This document shows, one piece after another, positions 1 through 5,011 of a DNA stretch of 5,011 nt. The notes under the pieces are model-generated. The model had not been told where the DNA came from, ran no database searches, and worked only from the letters and a program-made list of their open reading frames with translations. Source of the stretch: Cupriavidus sp. Its GTDB lineage: Bacteria > Pseudomonadota > Gammaproteobacteria > Burkholderiales > Burkholderiaceae. Position numbers and translations under genes: made by a program. Position 1 is the first letter of the stretch. Each line of letters starts with the position of its first letter. The DNA is taken from contig JABFVP010000680.1 in assembly GCA_013362725.1 (NCBI GenBank), positions 1 through 5,011 of the forward strand, written 5' to 3'.

Positions 1-1238
1 TGTTGCCGTGGCGCGCACCGATCGCGCCGGTGGCGCCGCCCGAGCCCGGCTTCTATTCCGCCGCCACGCTCGAACGCGGCCGGCTGGTCGCCGCCGCCGG
101 CGACTGCGCGGTCTGCCATACCGCGCCGGGCGGCGCGAAGAACGCCGGCGGCCTGCCGCTGGAAACGCCCTTCGGCACGGTCTACAGCACCAACATCACG
201 CCGGATGTGCAGACCGGCATCGGCAACTGGTCGTTCGCCGCATTCGAGCGCGCCATGCGCGAAGGCATCCACCGCGACGGGCGGCGCCTGTATCCGGCGT
301 TCCCGTACACCGCCTTCGCCAAGATCAGCGATGGCGACATGCAGGCGCTGTACGGCTACCTGATGTCGGCCGAGCCGGTGAAATCCGCCGTGCCGCAGAC
401 GCAGCTCGCGTTCCCGTTCAACCTGCGCCCGCTGCTGGCCGGCTGGAACCTGCTGTTCCATCGCAACGAACGCTTTACGCCGGACCCGTCGCGCTCGGCG
501 CAATGGAATCGCGGCGCGTACCTGGCCGAGGGGCTGGGGCACTGCAGCGCCTGCCATTCGCCGCGCAACGCGCTCGGCGCCGAGCAAGGCGGGCGCCGCT
601 ACCTGACCGGCGGCAGCGCCGAAGGCTGGGAAGCGCCGGCGCTGACCGCGCTGTCGAAGGCGCCGGTGCCGTGGACCGAGGCCGCGCTGTTCACCTACCT
701 GCGCGGCGGCTATGCGCCGCACCATGGCGCCGCCGCGGGACCGATGGCGCCGGTGGTGGAAGAGCTTGCGCAACTGCCAGAGGACGACGTGCGCGCGATC
801 GCGCATTACGTGGCGTCGTTCGGGGCGCCCGCACCGGCACCGTCGGTGCTGGCCGCGCAGGCGGCGCAGGTCGAACAACGCAGCCAGCAGGCCGCGCGCA
901 CGCTAGGCGGTCCCGCCGAACGACTGTACCAGAGCGCCTGCGCGGTCTGCCACCAGTCGGACCAGGGCATCGCGCAGTTCGGCGTCAAGCCGTCGCTGGC
1001 GCTCAATACCAACCTGCACAGCAAGCTGCCGGACAACGTGATCCAGGTGCTGCTGCGCGGCATGCCGGCACCGCCCAACAGCGAGCTGGGCGCGATGCCG
1101 GGTTATGCCGACACGCTCGACGACCAGCAGATCGCGCAACTGGCGCAGTACCTGCGCGCGCGCTTTGCGCCCGACAAACCCGCATGGCAGGACCTGGAGA
1201 ACACCGTCGCGCGGCTGCGCGCGGCGCCTGCCCACTGA
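1..1238 (+). CDS. Tri-heme cytochrome c subunit of a molybdenum hydroxylase-type dehydrogenase (5' end outside window)
   Basis: Membrane-associated periplasmic cytochrome c that would carry electrons from a dehydrogenase to the respiratory chain. Numbering residues from the TTG at base 3, there are three CxxCH heme sites, one per cytochrome domain: CAVCH 35-39, CSACH 181-185 and CAVCH 313-317. Likely axial methionines are M248 (GPM) and M365 (MPGY) for domains 2 and 3. Domain 1 has YPAFPY (97-102) where alcohol-dehydrogenase cytochromes usually have YPAMPY. The stretch PFGTVYSTNITPD and the segment RPLLAGWNLLF to WNRGAYLAEGLGHC match, from memory, cytochromes paired with or fused to nicotinate dehydrogenase and isoquinoline 1-oxidoreductase large subunits. 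The TTG is probably not the start: the frame is open to the left edge, and no signal peptide or anchor is visible before PWRAPIAPVAPPEP, which looks like post-anchor linker. Whether it is a separate subunit or the tail of a fused NicB-like protein cannot be seen. An alcohol or aldehyde dehydrogenase partner is the alternative. Confidence 0.9.
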   Translation, partial: LPWRAPIAPVAPPEPGFYSAATLERGRLVAAAGDCAVCHTAPGGAKNAGGLPLETPFGTVYSTNITPDVQTGIGNWSFAAFERAMREGIHRDGRRLYPAFPYTAFAKISDGDMQALYGYLMSAEPVKSAVPQTQLAFPFNLRPLLAGWNLLFHRNERFTPDPSRSAQWNRGAYLAEGLGHCSACHSPRNALGAEQGGRRYLTGGSAEGWEAPALTALSKAPVPWTEAALFTYLRGGYAPHHGAAAGPMAPVVEELAQLPEDDVRAIAHYVASFGAPAPAPSVLAAQAAQVEQRSQQAARTLGGPAERLYQSACAVCHQSDQGIAQFGVKPSLALNTNLHSKLPDNVIQVLLRGMPAPPNSELGAMPGYADTLDDQQIAQLAQYLRARFAPDKPAWQDLENTVARLRAAPAH

Positions 1239-1311
1239 ACCACCGGAGCACCGTGCACCACGCTGGCGGGCCCTGCGCATCGGCGCCGGGCGCGTTGGCG
1301 TGACCGAGCCT

Positions 1312-1331
1312 GCGCCAGCCGGGCTGCGCGC
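1312..1331 (+). terminator. Weak GC-rich hairpin downstream of the cytochrome gene
   Basis: GCGC-CAGC (1312-1319) pairs with GCTG-GCGC (1323-1331) around a 3-base loop, with one bulged C at 1327. It lies about 75 bases after the cytochrome stop codon. No T-run follows; the next bases are GGGAAAACCCC. It could contribute to transcript ending or stability, but it is not a canonical intrinsic terminator, and such hairpins are common by chance at this GC content. Confidence 0.2.
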
Positions 1332-1365
1332 GGGAAAACCCCGAGGAGAGAAACGCAATTCGGCC

Positions 1366-1394
1366 TTGCCCGCCAGTTTCATGTAGCTTACGCT
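1366..1394 (+). promoter_or_regulatory. Candidate sigma-70 promoter for the MFS transcript
   Basis: TTGCCC (1366-1371) is followed after a 17-base spacer by TACGCT (1389-1394), which keeps the most conserved TTG and TA...T positions. The predicted start would fall near 1401, the first base of the 22-bp palindrome. The spacer contains TCATGTAG (1379-1386), a copy of the palindrome half-site. The match is modest by itself; its position relative to the palindrome is what makes it credible. The resulting leader transcript would be about 425 bases long before the MFS start codon. Confidence 0.4.
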
Positions 1395-1422
1395 GAACGA
1401 TCATGTAGTGCGCACTACATGA
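1379..1422. promoter_or_regulatory. Operator candidate: 22-bp perfect palindrome plus an upstream half-site
   Basis: Bases 1401-1411 (TCATGTAGTGC) and 1412-1422 (GCACTACATGA) are exact reverse complements, giving an uninterrupted 22-bp dyad. A further copy of the outer half-site, TCATGTAG, lies at 1379-1386, exactly 22 bases (two helical turns) upstream of the same octamer at 1401-1408. A contiguous dyad over a predicted transcription start is typical of sites for dimeric repressors (MarR, GntR or TetR classes). The regulator is not in the window and its family cannot be told from the site. A cruciform or RNA hairpin role is possible but less likely, since only half of the stem is GC-rich and no T-run follows. 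Confidence 0.6.
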
Positions 1423-1608
1423 GTGCCAGCGGGCACGCAGCGGTGCCCCCCGCACAAGGACGGCGCGCCGCAAGCGGCGGACAAGAACACAAAAAGATAA
1501 AACCGGCCCGATAGATCACCGGACGCGCTGGCGCGGGGCTTGCATGGTTCCGCCAGACCACCGGCGCACCGGGGACACCGGGCCTGACCAAACCAAGGGT
1601 AGACAACC

Positions 1609-1666
1609 AGGAGTGACTATGTCGTATCAGATCCAGCAAGGCGTTGCGGGCGTACTACCGGACTAG
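1609..1666 (+). CDS. Possible 15-codon leader peptide with strong ribosome binding site
   Basis: AGGAG (1609-1613) sits five bases before ATG at 1619. The frame encodes MSYQIQQGVAGVLPD and stops at TAG 1664-1666 (coding part 1619-1666). This ribosome binding site is far better than the one in front of the downstream MFS gene. The mini-ORF is in the same frame as the MFS gene but is separated from it by stop codons, including TAA and TAG just before the MFS start. I do not recognise the peptide. It could be a regulatory leader, the remnant of a decayed gene start, or chance. The peptide has no run of a single amino acid that would suggest classical attenuation. Confidence 0.3.
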
Positions 1667-1698
1667 TTCCAGCCTCGCCAGGCGCAAGCCAGCGCCCC

Positions 1699-1742
1699 CG
1701 CCGGGATGCCCCACGGTGCCAGTCGTGGCACCCCGCCCGGCG
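1699..1742 (+). repeat. Two-tier hairpin in the MFS leader
   Basis: The outer stem CGCCGGG (1699-1705) pairs with CCCGGCG (1736-1742). Inside it, GGTGCCA (1715-1721) pairs perfectly with TGGCACC (1726-1732) around the tetraloop GTCG. An asymmetric internal loop of nine and three bases separates the two stems. There is no T-run after it, so it is not a standard terminator. It lies between the mini-ORF and the MFS gene and could affect transcript folding or stability; no known riboswitch family is recognised. Confidence 0.4.
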
Positions 1743-1749
1743 CCGTTGC

Positions 1750-1767
1750 ATGCCGCAGCTCCGGCAT
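1750..1767 (+). repeat. Small hairpin in the MFS leader
   Basis: ATGCCG (1750-1755) pairs with CGGCAT (1762-1767) around the 6-base loop CAGCTC. It follows the larger hairpin by only seven bases and ends about 58 bases before the MFS start codon. No T-run follows. Alone it is within what chance would give; it is noted because it stacks next to the 1699-1742 structure. Confidence 0.25.
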
Positions 1768-1825
1768 CGTTCCGCGCGTGCTTCCGAGTTCCAGAACCAG
1801 CCTATAACGAGACAGGTAGACAAAC

Positions 1826-3226
1826 ATGTCGTCATCCATTTCATCCATGGCCACCACGACCATCCCGGAGGCCACGCCAGGCTCGGCCGCGCAGCCCAGC
1901 GCGCGCGCAGCGTCGTCGCCACCCATCACGATCGAGCAAGGCATCCGCGCGGCCGGCGTCGGCCGCTTCCAGTACCGGCTGTTCGTCATATTTGGCCTGG
2001 TGTGGCTTGCCGACGCGATGCAGGTGCTGTCGATCGGCTTCACCGCGCCGTCGATCGCGGCCACCTTCGGCATCCCGGTGCCGAGCGCGCTGCAGACCGG
2101 CACCATGTTCTTCGTCGGCATGCTGATCGGCGCGTTCGTGTTCGGCCGGCTGGCCGACCGCATCGGGCGCCGGCCGGTACTGATGATGGCGGTGGTCATC
2201 GATGCCATCTGCGGCGTCGCCTCGGCCTTCGCGCCGGACTTCCAGTGGCTGCTGCTGCTGCGCTTCCTGACCGGCATCGGCGTCGGCGGCACGCTGCCGG
2301 TCGACTACACCATGATGGCCGAGTTCCTGCCGTCGGACCGGCGCGGCCGCTGGCTGGTGCTGCTGGAGTCGTTCTGGGCGGTCGGCACCATCCTGCTGGC
2401 GATCCTGGCGCTGATCGCGGTGTCGCGCGGCGACGAGGCCTGGCGGCTGATCTTCCTGGTCACCGGCATTCCGGCGCTGGTCGGCGTGGTGTTCCGCTTC
2501 TTCGTGCCCGAGTCGCCGCTCTACCTGAACAAATCGGGGCGCTCGGACGAGGCCCGCGCGGTGCTGCAGCGGGTAGCCGCGGCCAACCGCGTGTCGGTGG
2601 AAATCGGCGCGCTGCAGCCGCAGAAAATGGAGCGCAAATCGGTGTTCGCGCTGTTTGCCGCTGGCTGCCGGCGCCGCACCATCTGCCTGCTGGTGGCGTG
2701 GATGCTGATCTCCATCGCCTACTACGGGGTCTTCGTCTATCTGCCGGTGAAGCTGGCGGGCCAGGGCTTCGGCTTCATGCGCGGCCAGGTGTTCCTGATC
2801 TTGCTGGCGCTGGTGCAACTGCCGGGCTTCGCGCTGGCCGCGCACGGGGTGGAGCGCTGGGGCCGCAAGCCGACCCTGATCGGCTTCCTGCTGCTGAGCG
2901 CGGCGGGCTGCATGCTGTACAGCCTGGGCCAGTCCGCGGCGCTGGTGATCGGCTCGACGCTGCTGATGAGCTTCTCGCTGCTCGGCACCTGGGGCGCGCT
3001 GTACGCCTTCACGCCGGAGGTGTACCCGACCGACCTGCGCGCCAGCGGCATGGGCACCGCGGGCGCGATGGCGCGCTTCGGCGGCCTGTTCGCCCCGTCC
3101 ATCGTCGCGCCGATCATGGCCAGCCAGTTCACGCTGGCGCTGGCGCTGCTGTCCTCGTTCCTGGCCGTGGCGGCACTGGCCATCTTCCTGGTCGATATCG
3201 AGTCGAAGGACCGCGCGCTCGACTAG
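1826..3226 (+). CDS. MFS transporter, NiaP/SV2-like (possible nicotinate or aromatic acid permease)
   Basis: Inner-membrane secondary transporter of 466 aa, a normal length for a 12-TM MFS member. Family marks: GRLADRIGRRPV (107-118) is the MFS loop 2-3 signature, RFLTGIGVGG (146-155), VPESP (227-231) as in sugar-porter-type members, GVERWGRKPT (341-350) is the loop 8-9 counterpart, and TPEVYPTDLRASG (396-408) lies near TM11. LLESFWAVG (179-187) and the LGTWGALYAFTPEVYPT region closely resemble my recollection of the Bacillus subtilis niacin permease NiaP (YceI), which suggests a nicotinate-like substrate, but related paralogs carry other aromatic acids. The first 35 or so residues are polar, Ser/Ala/Thr/Pro-rich and poorly conserved, so the ATG at 1847 (residue 8) is an alternative start. 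Only a weak Shine-Dalgarno (GAGACAGG, 1809-1816) precedes the chosen ATG. The neighbouring cytochrome supports an N-heteroaromatic substrate. Confidence 0.9.
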   Translation: MSSSISSMATTTIPEATPGSAAQPSARAASSPPITIEQGIRAAGVGRFQYRLFVIFGLVWLADAMQVLSIGFTAPSIAATFGIPVPSALQTGTMFFVGMLIGAFVFGRLADRIGRRPVLMMAVVIDAICGVASAFAPDFQWLLLLRFLTGIGVGGTLPVDYTMMAEFLPSDRRGRWLVLLESFWAVGTILLAILALIAVSRGDEAWRLIFLVTGIPALVGVVFRFFVPESPLYLNKSGRSDEARAVLQRVAAANRVSVEIGALQPQKMERKSVFALFAAGCRRRTICLLVAWMLISIAYYGVFVYLPVKLAGQGFGFMRGQVFLILLALVQLPGFALAAHGVERWGRKPTLIGFLLLSAAGCMLYSLGQSAALVIGSTLLMSFSLLGTWGALYAFTPEVYPTDLRASGMGTAGAMARFGGLFAPSIVAPIMASQFTLALALLSSFLAVAALAIFLVDIESKDRALD

Positions 3227-3251
3227 CCTAAGGCGCCACGCGGCAACTGCG

Positions 3252-3276
3252 GGGCCGCTGCCGTGCGCGGCGGCCC
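3252..3276 (+). terminator. GC-rich hairpin between MFS gene and upp
   Basis: GGGCCGC (3252-3258) pairs perfectly with GCGGCCC (3270-3276) around an 11-base loop, starting 25 bases after the MFS stop codon. No T-run follows, so it is only terminator-like. It lies directly upstream of the upp -10 box, which agrees with separate transcripts for the two genes. Confidence 0.3.
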
Positions 3277-3284
3277 GCTTCCAT

Positions 3285-3290
3285 TACAAT
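3285..3290 (+). promoter_or_regulatory. -10 box of a upp promoter
   Basis: TACAAT matches TATAAT at five of six positions. It stands out as an AT-rich spot (CCATTACAATCC) in very GC-rich sequence. There is no good TTGACA-like hexamer 16-18 bases upstream, so the -35 is weak or absent. Transcription would begin near 3297, giving a leader of about 80 bases ahead of the upp ATG. Confidence 0.45.
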
Positions 3291-3376
3291 CCGGCTGCAA
3301 CGGCGCGGCGCGCGAGCCCCAACCGGCCTCGCGCGCCCGCTTCACTCGCCATCCCGCCGAGCCCTCGCCGCCAGCC

Positions 3377-4027
3377 ATGAAACAAGACCCGCGCTTTCCC
3401 AACCTCTTCATCCTCGACCACCCGCTGATCCAGCACAAGCTCTCGCACATGCGCGACAAGGAAACGTCGACGCGCACGTTCCGCGAGCTGCTGCGCGAGA
3501 TCACGCTGCTGATGGGCTACGAGATCACACGCAACCTGCCGCTGACCACGCGCCGCATCGAGACCCCGCTGGTTGAGCTCGACGCGCCGGTGATCGCAGG
3601 CAAGAAGCTGACCATCGTGCCGGTGCTGCGCGCGGGCGTGGGCATGAGCGACGGGCTGGTCGAGCTGATCCCGTCGGCGCGCATCGGCCATATCGGCGTG
3701 TACCGCGACGAGCAGCACCGCCCGGTGGAATACCTGGTGCGCCTGCCGGCGCTGGAAGACCGCAGCTTCATCCTGTGCGATCCGATGGTCGCCACGGGCT
3801 ATTCGGCCGCGCATGCGGTGGAAGTGCTCAAACGCCGCGGCGTCAAGGACGAGGCCATCACCTTCGTCGCGCTGGTAGCCGCCCCCGAGGGCGTGGAAGT
3901 GTTCCAGAAGGCGCACCCCGGGGTGAAGCTGTTCGTCGCCTCGCTCGACAGCCACCTGGATGCCGATGCATATATCGTCCCCGGCCTCGGCGATGCCGGC
4001 GACCGGCTGTTCGGCACCAAGAACTGA
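3377..4027 (+). CDS. upp: Uracil phosphoribosyltransferase
   Basis: Cytosolic pyrimidine salvage enzyme that joins uracil to PRPP to make UMP and diphosphate. The 216-aa protein is slightly longer than the roughly 208 aa of E. coli Upp. Visible marks are RAGVGM (85-90) in the conserved PILRAG region, the PRPP-binding loop DPMVATGYS (135-143), VAAPEG (167-172), and the uracil-binding C-terminal block YIVPGLGDAGDRLFGTK (199-215). Tyr142 replaces the second Gly of the usual DPMLATGGS loop; I believe this is normal for Burkholderiales. I chose the ATG at 3377 because MKQDPRFPNLFILDHPLIQHKLSHMR fits the family N-terminus. A frame extending up to 3263 adds an unconserved tail and would begin upstream of the -10 box. 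No real Shine-Dalgarno is seen before the ATG, so translation may rely on an unstructured leader. The hairpins on both sides suggest a single-gene transcript. Confidence 0.97.
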   Translation: MKQDPRFPNLFILDHPLIQHKLSHMRDKETSTRTFRELLREITLLMGYEITRNLPLTTRRIETPLVELDAPVIAGKKLTIVPVLRAGVGMSDGLVELIPSARIGHIGVYRDEQHRPVEYLVRLPALEDRSFILCDPMVATGYSAAHAVEVLKRRGVKDEAITFVALVAAPEGVEVFQKAHPGVKLFVASLDSHLDADAYIVPGLGDAGDRLFGTKN

Positions 4028-4037
4028 CGGCACGGAC

Positions 4038-4075
4038 GCGGGCTGGCCGGCGCTTGACCGGCCTCAATAGCCCGC
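4038..4075 (+). terminator. Strong hairpin after upp
   Basis: The outer stem GCGGGCT (4038-4044) pairs with AGCCCGC (4069-4075) and the inner stem GGCCGG (4045-4050) with CCGGCC (4058-4063). The loop is seven bases and a 5-base bulge (TCAAT) lies on the 3' side. It begins ten bases after the upp stop codon, the position expected for transcript ending. No T-run follows, so it may instead protect the 3' end or act together with Rho. Confidence 0.5.
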
Positions 4076-4154
4076 CTGATGCGGCTCCCTACACTGGCGG
4101 CAAGCGCCGGCGCAACCACGCCGCGCGCCACCGTCCACACCAAGGGAGCCACGC

Positions 4155-4319
4155 ATGGAAGCCTTCAAGATCCTGTTCAGTACCAGCACCGGGCTGATGA
4201 GCCTGGGCGTGATCGTGTTCATCATCGGCATGGGCTGGTTCTTCGCCCGCATGTTCGCGCGCAAGATGCGCGAGGATGGTGAAGCGGCGAAAACCACAGA
4301 GGCGGCGCAGCAGCGTTAA
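4155..4319 (+). CDS. DUF3149 single-pass small membrane protein
   Basis: The gene encodes 54 aa, beginning MEAFKILFSTSTGLMSLGV and ending EAAQQR. A strong Shine-Dalgarno, AAGGGAG (4142-4148), sits six bases before the ATG. One hydrophobic helix spans about residues 13-34 (GLMSLGVIVFIIGMGWFFARMF). It is followed by a basic patch (ARKMR) and a short polar tail, so the C-terminus is expected in the cytoplasm by the positive-inside rule. The pattern matches what I recall of the DUF3149 family of about 50-aa betaproteobacterial proteins, which has no known function. TACACT (4090-4095) is a possible but weak -10 box in the 127-base gap after upp. The gene converges on the DUF853 gene across the hairpin at 4342-4369. 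Its base composition is like its neighbours. Confidence 0.85.
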   Translation: MEAFKILFSTSTGLMSLGVIVFIIGMGWFFARMFARKMREDGEAAKTTEAAQQR

Positions 4320-4341
4320 CGCTCGAACTACCGCTGGGGTA

Positions 4342-4369
4342 CTCCCTCTCCCGCCTGCGGGAGAGGGAG
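4342..4369. terminator. Perfect 12-bp-stem hairpin between converging genes (likely dispersed repeat or bidirectional terminator)
   Basis: CTCCCTCTCCCG (4342-4353) and CGGGAGAGGGAG (4358-4369) are exact reverse complements around the loop CCTG. It lies 22 bases after the DUF3149 stop codon and 27 bases beyond the minus-strand gene's stop, so it can form at the 3' ends of both transcripts. No T-run is present on either side. From memory, CCCTCTCCCGC...GCGGGAGAGGG hairpins occur in many copies between genes in beta- and gammaproteobacterial genomes, so this is probably one copy of a dispersed repeat that serves as a terminator or 3' stabiliser. Confidence 0.65.
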
Positions 4370-4396
4370 CAAACCGCGGGCAAGCTTGAACTGCCT

Positions 4397-5011
4397 TTAC
4401 TTCTTCTTCCCCAGCAAACTCCCCAACACGCCACGGATCAACTCGCGCCCAACCTGTGAGCCGACCGTGCGCGCGGCCGACTTCGCCATCGATTCCAGGA
4501 TCGAATCGCCGCGGCCGCTCTTGCCGGTGCCCTTGGTCAGGGTGCCGAAAATTTCGCCTGCGGTGCCGAGCCAGCCGCTGTCTTGTTCGCCCGCCGGCCG
4601 CCCCGCCGGCGCGCTGCCCGTGCCCTTGCCGCCGTTAGGCACCGTCGGCACGCTGCCGCGCAGCTTTTCGTAGGCGGACTCGCGGTCGACGGTCTTCTCG
4701 TAGGTGCCCGCCACCAGCGAGTTCGCGATCAGCTGCTTGCGCTCGTCTTCCGTCGCCGGGCCGATGCGGCTGCCAGGCGCCAGCACCCAGGCGCGCTCGG
4801 TCACGCACGGCGTGCCCTTGGCGTCGAGGAACGACACCAGCGCCTCGCCCACGCCCAGTTCGCCGATGGCGGTTTCCAGGTCCAGCTTGGGGTTGGCGCG
4901 CATGGTGGTGGCCGCCACCTTGACCGCCTTCTGGTCGCGCGGGGTGAAGGCACGCAGCGCGTGCTGCACGCGATTGCCCAGCTGCCCGAGCACCGTATCC
5001 GGGATATCGAC
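4397..5011 (-). CDS. DUF853/YjgR-type HerA-like ATPase, C-terminal part (5' end outside window)
   Basis: The 204 visible residues are the tail of a protein of the family annotated as helicase HerA-like or DUF853 (E. coli YjgR), usually about 500 aa. The frame is open to the right edge: the first visible residues, VDIPDTVLGQLGNRVQHALRA, are the conserved core motif just before FTPRDQKAVK. A GTG at 4991-4993 lies inside this motif and is not a start. ELGVGEALVSFLDAKGTP and the VDRESAYEKLR segment are also family-typical. A Gly/Pro/Ala-rich linker (around PNGGKGTGSAPAGRPAGEQ) leads to a conserved-looking C-terminal block, SQVGRELIRGVLGSLLGKKK. The Walker A and B motifs should lie in the missing N-terminal part. 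The cellular role of this family is poorly known; a ring-shaped nucleoside-triphosphatase acting on DNA is inferred from its relation to HerA/FtsK. Confidence 0.9.
   Translation of the reverse strand, partial: VDIPDTVLGQLGNRVQHALRAFTPRDQKAVKVAATTMRANPKLDLETAIGELGVGEALVSFLDAKGTPCVTERAWVLAPGSRIGPATEDERKQLIANSLVAGTYEKTVDRESAYEKLRGSVPTVPNGGKGTGSAPAGRPAGEQDSGWLGTAGEIFGTLTKGTGKSGRGDSILESMAKSAARTVGSQVGRELIRGVLGSLLGKKK

Larger units (their letters stand above)
1239..1825. other. Long intergenic regulatory region
   Basis: This is 587 bases with no convincing protein gene longer than 15 codons on either strand. It separates the cytochrome gene from the MFS gene, so the two are unlikely to be simply translationally coupled. 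It contains a weak GC-rich hairpin (1312-1331), a promoter candidate (1366-1394), a 22-bp palindrome (1401-1422), an A-rich patch (about 1484-1503), a mini-ORF with a good ribosome binding site (1609-1666) and two hairpins (1699-1742 and 1750-1767). The 9-mer GGTAGACAA occurs at 1598-1606, just before the mini-ORF ribosome binding site, and again at 1815-1823, just before the MFS start codon. Longer overlapping frames here have no family resemblance and are treated as chance. Confidence 0.7.

Noticed and set aside
8..1303. 431-codon frame overlapping the cytochrome
   Set aside because: Arg-rich shadow frame. The other frame carries three heme motifs and full family similarity.
903..1473. Minus-strand frames reaching into the gap after the cytochrome
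   Set aside because: Most of their length is antisense to the cytochrome and the remainder shows no conserved sequence or ribosome binding site.
1466..1503. CGCCG/CGGCG hairpin followed by an A-rich tract, as a possible terminator
   Set aside because: On the plus strand the tract is A, not T. On the minus strand the T-tract comes before the hairpin. Neither orientation gives an intrinsic terminator.
1841..2845. 334-codon minus-strand open frame opposite the MFS gene
   Set aside because: Low-complexity, Gln/Arg/His/Asp-rich translation typical of the antisense of a GC-rich gene; no recognisable domain.
1750..3231. 493-codon plus-strand open frame overlapping the MFS gene
   Set aside because: Its translation is Arg/Ala/Gly-rich with no family motifs. 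It is the shifted-frame shadow of the clearly recognisable transporter, caused by high GC content.
3263..3376. N-terminal extension of upp from an ATG at 3263
   Set aside because: The added 38 residues are unlike the family, and this start lies upstream of the best -10 box.
3284..4033. 249-codon minus-strand frame opposite upp
   Set aside because: Antisense shadow of upp with no family resemblance.
4054..4095. TTGACC (4054-4059) and TACACT (4090-4095) as one promoter for the DUF3149 gene
   Set aside because: The spacing of 30 bases is too long, and TTGACC lies inside the upp hairpin.
4386..4673. Plus-strand frame over the DUF853 gene
   Set aside because: Pro/Ser/Arg-rich shadow; the minus strand carries the conserved ATPase tail.
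1..5011. CRISPR arrays, insertion sequences, att sites, tRNA or rRNA genes, retron or phage-defence components
   Set aside because: No regularly spaced repeats, transposase-like frames, terminal repeats or RNA gene motifs were seen on either strand.

Overview
The window is GC-rich throughout. Its protein sequences read as a betaproteobacterium of the Burkholderiales, most like Cupriavidus or Ralstonia. This placement rests on remembered sequence style (the uracil phosphoribosyltransferase, the DUF3149 mini-protein and the DUF853/YjgR-type ATPase tail), not on a search. It looks like chromosomal DNA with no sign of mobile elements, CRISPR arrays, tRNA or rRNA.

Layout. (1) Bases 1-1238, plus strand: the 3' part of a periplasmic tri-heme cytochrome c. 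It resembles the electron-accepting subunit that accompanies (or is fused to) xanthine-oxidase-family molybdenum hydroxylases such as nicotinate dehydrogenase and isoquinoline 1-oxidoreductase. (2) Bases 1239-1825: a 587-base non-coding stretch. It holds a perfect 22-bp palindrome over the likely transcription start of a plausible sigma-70 promoter, a possible 15-codon leader ORF with a near-ideal ribosome binding site, and two hairpins. (3) Bases 1826-3226, plus: a 12-TM major facilitator transporter with strong NiaP (nicotinate permease)/SV2-like character. (4) Bases 3377-4027, plus: upp, uracil phosphoribosyltransferase, with its own -10 box and followed by a strong hairpin. (5) Bases 4155-4319, plus: a 54-aa single-TM DUF3149 protein. 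(6) Bases 4342-4369: a perfect 12-bp-stem hairpin in the gap between converging genes. (7) Bases 4397-5011, minus: the C-terminal part of a DUF853/YjgR (HerA-like) ATPase that runs off the right edge.

How the genes work together. The cytochrome and the MFS transporter could belong to one catabolic locus: uptake of an N-heteroaromatic acid such as nicotinate, then its hydroxylation at the membrane with electrons passed through the cytochrome to the respiratory chain. The palindromic operator candidate between them would be the control point for the transporter. The catalytic molybdenum subunit and any regulator would lie upstream of the window, so this link is an inference. upp (pyrimidine salvage), the DUF3149 gene and the ATPase gene look like ordinary, separately expressed housekeeping genes.

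No clearly novel system is visible. The most interesting stretch is the long regulatory gap at 1239-1825.
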